Position numbers and translations under genes: made by a program. From assembly GCA_002284615.2 (NCBI GenBank), contig MU069661.1, positions 350,641 through 384,192 on the forward strand: a DNA stretch of 33,552 bases. The letters run 5' to 3'. The stretch is from Dunaliella salina (lineage: Eukaryota > Chlorophyta > Chlorophyceae > Chlamydomonadales > Dunaliellaceae). Positions 28,343-33,552 of the stretch are shown here, piece by piece (within the stretch, counting starts at the first letter, position 1; each line of letters begins with the position of its first letter). Under the pieces are notes generated by a model. It saw only the letters and a program-made list of their open reading frames with translations, ran no database searches and was not told where the DNA came from.

Positions 28343-29083
28343 GGGTGCGTTCGCATTGGCGAGAGAAAAAATAAAGAAAATCCGTGTCCTAAAGAATTTT
28401 TTCAGTGTGTTTTGGTGGTCGGTGTTCGCATGGGCGGTATTCCAGAGCTCTGTTGCTTGGTGGTCCGCGTTCGCATTGGGGGTAGCAGTTTTCTCATGTT
28501 TGAGGGTCAAATTGCTGCAAAGCCTTCGTTGCAGTCCTTCATGCTAAGTGAATTTTAATTCATGGAAGCAAGCAAGTGCTGCTGCTTGGCTGTGCCCAGG
28601 GAAGCACGCGGGATGGACACCAGGCAGGCCCCCTGCACCAGCCATGGACAGGCTGGGGACCATTTGTGGCATGGGCATGTTGCCCAGCGGTGTCATGGGC
28701 TTGCTGGTGCCCATCTGCCTCTCCATCCGCTCCCCGCGGGATGAGCAGGTTCCCTGAAAGCCCGCCAGGCATGCCGCTGCTCGCGGGCATGTTGTCCAGC
28801 TGCGTCGCTGGGAAGGAGGGGGCCAGACTCCTAGGGCCACTCCGTCGCGCTCGGTCAACCACGGTCAGAACGTGGTGGGAAGACCCCGCTGTTTTTAAGA
28901 ATTTTTTCTCGTTTTCAGTATTTTTTCTACAGCTAGGGAGTGGAGCTATAGGAAAAATACTTTTTTTCAGAAAATTTTCTAAAAAAATTATCCCCCATGC
29001 GAACGCGGACCACCCAAAATAATGCCATCAGGCAACCAGTATTCGCGAGAAAAGAGAAAAACCTCGCCAATGCGAACGCACCC
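28343..29083. mobile_element. PIF/Harbinger-type MITE (741 bp) inserted in LINE C
   Basis: Perfect 21-base terminal inverted repeats begin GGGTGCGTTCGCATTGGCGA at 28343 and end with the mirror at 29083. A TTA target duplication flanks both ends (28340-28342 and 29084-29086), typical of PIF/Harbinger. Leaving out the element and one TTA joins the LINE C frame as KTRSL/RNPYRNTI, so the empty site is inferred directly. A second inverted pair lies inside (GGTGGTCCGCGTTCGCAT near 28468 and its mirror near 29005). There is no transposase; a GC-rich block fills the centre. Confidence 0.9.
28550..28862 (-). pseudogene. GC-rich captured segment inside the MITE
   Basis: This block is clearly richer in GC than its AT-rich surroundings. 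On the minus strand two overlapping frames give LAPSFPATQLDNMPASSGMP and, shifted, MTPLGNMPMPQMVPSLSMAG, a Met/Pro/Gly-rich low-complexity peptide. It looks like a fragment of a host gene picked up by the element, as in Pack-MITEs. I do not recognise the parent gene, and the coding frame is uncertain. Confidence 0.4.
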
Positions 29084-29560
29084 TTAAGCTGCGTGTTTTA
29101 AGTCTAGTTATGGTGTGGGAATGTTGAGTCCGTGCACGTTCCAGAGTGATGAAGGGATTTGTGTCAGGGCAGAATTTAAGTTCGACAAGGTAAATATCTC
29201 TATCATTTGGGGGGATCTTGGTAGGACCAAGGTGGGCTTGTCTGCCTGGGATGGGGCGCACAAAAAGAGCATCAGGGCGGCTTTGGTGCCGAGCAGGTGA
29301 GGCAATGTCATTTGGGAAAACCCAATCTAAAATAGCTCGAGAGGTGTTTTCAGGGATTTGTATGCCTTCAGAAGTCTGTCACAATCGCAGCCATCCATGC
29401 TAATGAGGAATGAGCCGTACCGGCCTTTACTCAGGGCTTCTACACAGAGACTAAGGGCCGCATGGTGTCTGTTGGTGTGCATCCCACTCATTGTTGGGTT
29501 GGTACACCTAAGCAGAATGTGATAAATGCTGTCCGTATTTGCACAGAGTGGGCATCTATC
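29084..29560 (-). pseudogene. LINE C CCHC knuckle and RLE, first part
   Basis: Near 29555-29505 the minus strand reads CPLCANTDSIYHILLRC, an intact C-x2-C-x7-H-x4-C motif, then TNRHHAALSLCVEALSKGRY. Towards 29270-29160 it reads RPDALFVRPIPG and DRDIYLVELKFCPDTNPF, an intact RPD...ELK pair of the PD-(D/E)xK nuclease. A deletion or frameshift near 29350-29400 separates the parts. The 77-residue frame at 29261-29028 runs into the MITE end as LKTRSL. The RLE would nick target DNA for reverse transcription. Confidence 0.8.
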
Positions 29561-29918
29561 AGAACTGGGAAAATTGAAGTTGGAGGCATGACTCTGTGTG
29601 CACAGTGTATCTGTTCAATACTTCATAAGGTTTATTTGCTGTTTAAGGGTTATCTTTGGGCTTTTCCAGAAGGAGTTGCTGACCTCCTTGTTTGCAAGTT
29701 GAGGGGTTGGGTTGTAAGCTTCAGTGTGGGCATTGGTGGTGGGTGGTGTGGCATCGTTAAGCTTCTGCCATCTCTGGTAGTGGTATCCAGAGGTGTCAGC
29801 GGAGCCAAGCTTGTGTTTCTTGTGCATGTGTGATTAAGTTTGTCGCTCAGGTTGGTGAGATAGTGCATCGGAAGCGTGTGGGAGCGGTGCATGTCATCAT
29901 TTTGTGTGGAAGAGGTCT
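29561..29918 (-). pseudogene. LINE C connector between RNase H and CCHC
   Basis: The 90-residue frame at 29922-29650 reads LPMHYLTNLSDKLNHTCTRN, then TPLDTTTRDGRSLTM and a Pro-rich stretch with LQTRRSATPSGKA. It aligns with the same region of LINE B (4550-4830), where a dispersed repeat is inserted. No catalytic motif is seen. Confidence 0.55.
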
Positions 29919-30917
29919 TCAATTAAAGCCAATAGAAATTGTGGAAAGGGTCCCTGGCATCTGGAGGGCTGCGGTGCGAGCGCAAGCATTGGCCCCCTCA
30001 TTTCCTATGATGCCGGAGTGGGCTTTGACTTTGTAAAAATGGATAGGGTGAGGGGAGTGCTCTAATATGGTTGATATTGCATGAATGAGCTCNGCATGTA
30101 GGTGATACCTCATGCGCATCGGGTTAAGGGTTTGATTAGAAATCTGAAAATGGCAGGATGCACTATCAATGGCAATCTCGGTTTGTTCGTGTTGGAGTGC
30201 CACAGGGATACCCACAAGTTCTGCTCTAGTGATGGTATTGGTTGGCCCATGGCCATTGGGTTTTATGTGCAGTTGCAAGTGTTGGGAGGGTGCAGCAGTG
30301 TCACTTCCTGGTTTGTAAACACCTGAACCGGAAAGGGGTGGGGAGTCGTCATCTTTGTGTTTAATCACACTGCCATCAGTGTAGGTGATTTCCCTCCAGT
30401 CCTTGACTTTAGATGTGAACATCTTTCTGAAGTTGGCAGGGGTGAATTCTGCCCTTTCCTGAGGGCACTTGTGTGAGCAGCTAGAGGTGTCAGGGGAGAG
30501 TGATTGAAATTCCTGTTTCCAAGTATTTGATGCTAGGTGTTGGTGGGTACGCAGCGGCGTGATGGTATCTGGAGTATCCGAAGGTAGCCAACAAGCTTCT
30601 GGTGTAACTTGCTTTACATCTTGCTGGAGGGACTGGAACCAGTCTTTGTTTGCGGTATCTAGTATTTCTCTGGCGTTAAGGTTCCACACAACGATGAGTT
30701 GCATAGGATAGGAAGGTGGAGTAGGATTGGTGATGGTATCAAACCAGTGTTGTGGTGCTTGGAATTGGATTTTCCTTGCAGGGAATTTGGCAAGAACTTT
30801 TGCAGTATCTGGGTATTGTTTCAGCCAGCTCATATGCGCGTTACAGCTGAAGCCTCTCCAGTGGGGCTGGAGCATGAAGGTGGCAACTGGATCTGTGGAA
30901 TGGAGGGAGGAGTGCAC
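29919..30917 (-). pseudogene. Methyltransferase-like C-terminal half fused to RNase H, one open frame, LINE C
   Basis: A single 332-residue frame begins in the methyltransferase-like domain (PVATFMLQPHWRGFSCNAHM, residues 10-29; QFQAPQHWFD 51-60; MQLIVVWNL 72-80). It passes through a linker and enters RNase H: EITYTDGSV (Asp181), TRAELVGI (Glu233), IAIDSAS (Asp251), KAHSGIIGNEGANACA (His300, Asn310). The fourth catalytic Asp is Asn here, so this copy is probably inactive. The uninterrupted frame proves that both domains belong to one polyprotein. The N-terminal part of the methyltransferase-like domain is in another frame at 30918-31110. Confidence 0.8.
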
Positions 30918-31110
30918 TGCATGGCGTAGGAGTTTGAATTCCCCCTTCCTTCGTGTGGAGGATGGTAGAAGGAGAAGCCAGTGTAGCGCACAGAGAGGGC
31001 ATCTGTGTGCGCCCCAAAGACCTGGTCTCGGTATTATGTGCTGAAATAAGTGTTGTAGGGATTTTCAAAATCAAGAGGGCTGGAAAACCTCTCTGCTGAG
31101 ACCATGCACC
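30918..31110 (-). pseudogene. Methyltransferase-like N-terminal half, LINE C
   Basis: The minus strand reads AERFSSPLDFENPYNTYFS, then DQVFGAHTDALSVRYTGFSF followed by YHPPHEG. The motif position that is DPPH in LINE B and HPPY in LINE A is HPPH here. A small deletion after it causes the frame change relative to 30917-29919. Confidence 0.6.
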
Positions 31111-31114
31111 ATTT

Positions 31115-31909
31115 TTACAGGGCTGATCGGATGTGGGAAGGAATATACATGTTTGAATTGAAAACTTTTTTTTTCTGGGCCAAAAGATGTTTCTGTTGAG
31201 CCTTTTGGTGTGAGAGCAGACCCATGACTTCAGATGCTGAATCCTGGACAGGAGGCTGAATGGTGGCATGGATGCCTGCTCTTTTGGCTGCTTCAAAGAA
31301 AGAGGTTTTTCTCAATGCTGAGCGTGTGCGTTTGCTGGGTGGCCCTTCTGCAGTAGTATCTTCAAGTTGTATGGCAGGAGCCAGAGTATCCAGACTTGCA
31401 GTGGATCCGTCTGCAGAGGGGTGGAGTGCTTGTGTGGGAACGCTGTTGAGTTTAGAATTGGAACGAGTTCTTCTGCTGAGTGGCTCCTCCAGTGATTGCA
31501 TTGCCATGACATTTGCAGCTTGTTGTGTTCCAGGACAATTTATGGGTGTAGGAGGATTGGCTGTGCGTCTGAGGCGGCGTCTGGTGTGTACATGGGTGTA
31601 GTAAGATGTGGAGCGAGGCTGTGGCGGTGGCACTGCTTGAGTGCACTCAACACGTGTGGGGGATGAAGCTGGGTTGGGGGCTTGCTCGTTGGAAGACCTG
31701 GGTGTGGGAAGGCTGTTCCCCACCCATGCTAGTGTTGGAAAGGCCGCTGACATGTGTATTGTTGATACGATGGTAAACTGGAGGGTATTCGGTTCAGTGC
31801 TTTTGTAGGCAATGATCTTTTGGATTGAGAATGTTTTCAAGTCTTGTTGTGGGGCAAGGTTGGCAAGAGCTGCCAGCCTGTGAAGTGCAATTTTACATTT
31901 GTTGTTCAC
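31115..31909 (-). pseudogene. LINE C basic linker region
   Basis: The 264-residue frame has CKIALHRLAALANLAPQQDL near its start, then low-complexity Pro/Ser/Thr sequence, four Arg-rich clusters (THVHTRRRLRRTA, LSRRTRSNSK, PPSKRTRSALRKT) resembling nuclear-localisation signals, and FFEAAKRAGIHATIQPPVQD near its end. It aligns at both ends with the LINE A linker, but has no PHD finger. No enzyme motif is visible. Confidence 0.65.
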
Positions 31910-31972
31910 CTCGGGGTGTTTAGCCTGAAATTTAGAAATTGAGATGATGTGAGTTTTGTAACAAGATGTAAG

Positions 31973-32910
31973 CTAATGTAGCCCGCTGATTCCCATATTC
32001 AGCAGAGGTTGCATAATGCAGGTGTTGAGAGTAAGGAGGTTGTGAGGAGGTGGTTTGTGCAAGGTTAGGGCTTCACAAACGTGCTCTAATTCCTCCTTGA
32101 ACATACTAGTGCCATTTTTCGTGAGATGGAGCTTGCTGGAATGCACGCTAGCCAGCTGGCGGGCGCGCATGTTATAGTTGAGCTGACGTTTAATGTGCAG
32201 ATTTGTTCCTTTTCGTTTGGTGAGGTAGGTTTCAGATAAAGTATTTAGGTTTTCTATCTGTTTAGTTAGGAGGTTGAGGCTGACTGTGCGGTGTCTTGCT
32301 GAGGGGTCCCCAAGGCTGGAAGAGAGAGCAAAAGCCTGGCGTCTATGGTATTCTACACAGATTGAAGTGCGTCCAAGTCCAAAATTATCATGATCTTCGC
32401 GGATCATTGCTGCAGCTGTGCTTTTCCAGAGTTTGTGTTTGTGTTTGACCATTCTGTCTGTCATGGTGTCCCAGATGTTATTGTCAGTAGGGGTGCAGGG
32501 AGTTACTGCAAGAGAGTATGCAAGGCTAGGGATAACGGCTGTGCGGACAATGTTGAGCACTTGGCGTGGGGATGCATAGGATGCGTCAAGATTACCTAGC
32601 TTACTTTTGAGGTTAAATGTCATACGCTGAATCTGGTGCTTCCAGTGAAGGTCCATTGTCATTTGAATTCTCAGATAGAGGAAGGGCTCACTTGAAGCAA
32701 GGAACTGGGCCTTCTGCCCTTGGATTCTATTTTCCCCTGAAGCCTTTGATGGAGAGCTTGAGATGAAGTCACCCCATCGTGATCTTTTCTTGAACGTCTT
32801 AGCAGAATGCCGGCAGCTTTGGTTTTGCTGCCTGAAATAATGAGTGCGGCCCAGTCAGAGTAGAGGGTGAGTTTCCTGGCTTGTGCTTTCAAATGCATGC
32901 CATTTTTCAA
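31973..32910 (-). pseudogene. Reverse transcriptase C-terminal part, LINE C
   Basis: The 79-residue frame at 32910-32671 contains KAQARKLTLYSDWAALIISG and SKTKAAGIL (RT motif 6, normally G-x-x-x-N-x-x-K). After a frameshift, FLYLRIQMTMDLHWKHQIQR corresponds to motif 7 with YLG changed to YLR. The 229-residue frame continues with the thumb (LGNLDASYASPRQVLNIVRT, AVIPSLAYSLAV). The catalytic palm (YxDD) is not in the window. Its order, RT then linker, methyltransferase-like, RNase H and RLE, defines family 1. Confidence 0.75.
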
Positions 32911-32915
32911 GTCGA

Positions 32916-33500
32916 CCCCATTATACCTGAGTCGATCCCCCTGGAGAAAAGAAAAATAAAAAAGGGTTGGCTGTGGTGCTGGAGCGAGGCCGCGGCATGT
33001 ATATTCGTACAGACAGCACCCCTTCTGAAACAGCCAGTACTAAACGTTTCTCTAAGCAGGCATATAAGAGGTGCGGTACTGCAGTCTGGACCACATGATA
33101 CGTGACAACATAAGCAACAGCACTGAGCACATTTGTTGACCCGCCCAGTGCCCCCCTTCACATCCAAACCCCCACTCCAGCATGTATACAGTTTCCTTCA
33201 GGTGCAACTGTTGCTCCTGCATTCATGCGCGCGTGCTGCCTGCACCCAACGCCATGACATGACCCAAGCTAATGGTCATCGTCTCGTCGCCAGCACCTGT
33301 GGGTGCTTGCACACTGCTTCGCGCAGGCGTGGGGGCTGCAATCTGTGCTGCCTGTGCTCCCAGAGCATGAGCACCACTCGCGCTGCCGTGACACACTTGC
33401 GGCGCTCCCCCTGCTGCTGCAGTTGCAGCTTCTTCACCTTTCTCCACCCTGTGCGCAAGCAGGCAGTACGCGGACATGCCCTGGTGAGCTTTTGTGTGCA

Positions 33501-33502
<2 letters not shown>
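32916..33502. other. Unassigned right flank
   Basis: No recognised gene. Minus-strand frames at 33223-33501 are Ala-rich (EEAATAAAGGAP) and resemble in style, not in sequence, the gag-like relic; a frame there has no conserved motif. Sequence left of 33220 is not repetitive by eye. Confidence 0.4.

Positions 33503-33552
<50 letters not shown>
33503..33552 (+). repeat. (TG)n microsatellite, cut by the window end
   Basis: About 24 TG units run to the last base. The total length is unknown. Confidence 0.97.

Larger units (their letters stand above)
27440..32915 (-). mobile_element. LINE C, family 1 non-LTR retrotransposon, 5'-truncated, with two insertions
   Basis: From 32910 downwards: end of RT palm and thumb, basic linker, methyltransferase-like domain, RNase H, CCHC, RLE. 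The RLE is split by a MITE (28343-29083). A second TIR-like segment (27557-28222) lies near the end, and a C-terminal piece (AKSLASKLRDHAIQNFI, TRHALRFQ) is at 27440-27545. It is the most complete family 1 copy here, yet frameshifts, stops and insertions make it inactive. Whether 27440-27545 belongs to LINE C or another copy is uncertain, since a second LGLT motif is seen at about 28255. Confidence 0.8.

Overview
This window is eukaryotic, repeat-dominated DNA. I see no intact protein-coding host gene. The only host-type genes are two copies of one intron-containing tRNA-Glu(CUC) gene, and nearly everything else is layered transposable elements. A green alga (chlorophyte) is the best guess. 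The non-LTR reverse transcriptase relics end in a CCHC module followed by a tail of the FLQQENNKF type that I associate with green-algal LINEs, and the LINEs of family 1 combine RNase H with a restriction-like endonuclease (RLE), reminiscent of algal Dualen/RandI elements. The species cannot be fixed from sequence alone.

Layout. Positions 626-3275 and 12565-12830 form the left arm, and 14325-17472 the right arm, of a large inverted repeat that carries the tRNA gene. The left arm was split by about 9.3 kb of later insertions: LINE B (+, 3280-5488 and 11010-11165), itself split by LINE A (-, 5489-11009), followed by a gag-like relic (-, 11462-12310). LINE A in turn contains a 1.2-kb array of near-palindromic TTTGATTCAAA repeats (7376-8545). 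The right arm alone carries a 292-bp TRIM retrotransposon (14891-15182) with a perfect 5-bp target duplication. From 17473 to 25380 there are fragments of several LINEs, a (TTG)n tract running into a 334-N gap, and a second LINE family with recognisable RT motifs (20376-22820). From 25381 to 32915 two minus-strand LINEs (G and C) lie end to end. LINE C is broken by a perfect-TIR Harbinger-type MITE (28343-29083) and by a second TIR-like element (27557-28222).

Most interesting content. LINE family 1 (copies A, B, C, with 3' remnants D, E and 17736-17890) encodes an unusual string of domains: RT, basic linker, a PHD finger (copy A only), a domain resembling the PCIF1-type adenine-N6 methyltransferase, RNase H, a CCHC knuckle and a PD-(D/E)xK RLE. 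In copy C the second half of the methyltransferase-like domain and the whole RNase H domain share one open frame, so the fusion is real and not an accident of neighbouring fragments. All copies are broken by stops, frameshifts or insertions. Family 1 elements end in a conserved hairpin, and a separate G-type family has a 3'-tail sequence scattered over at least seven sites, which may mark LINE/SINE partnership.
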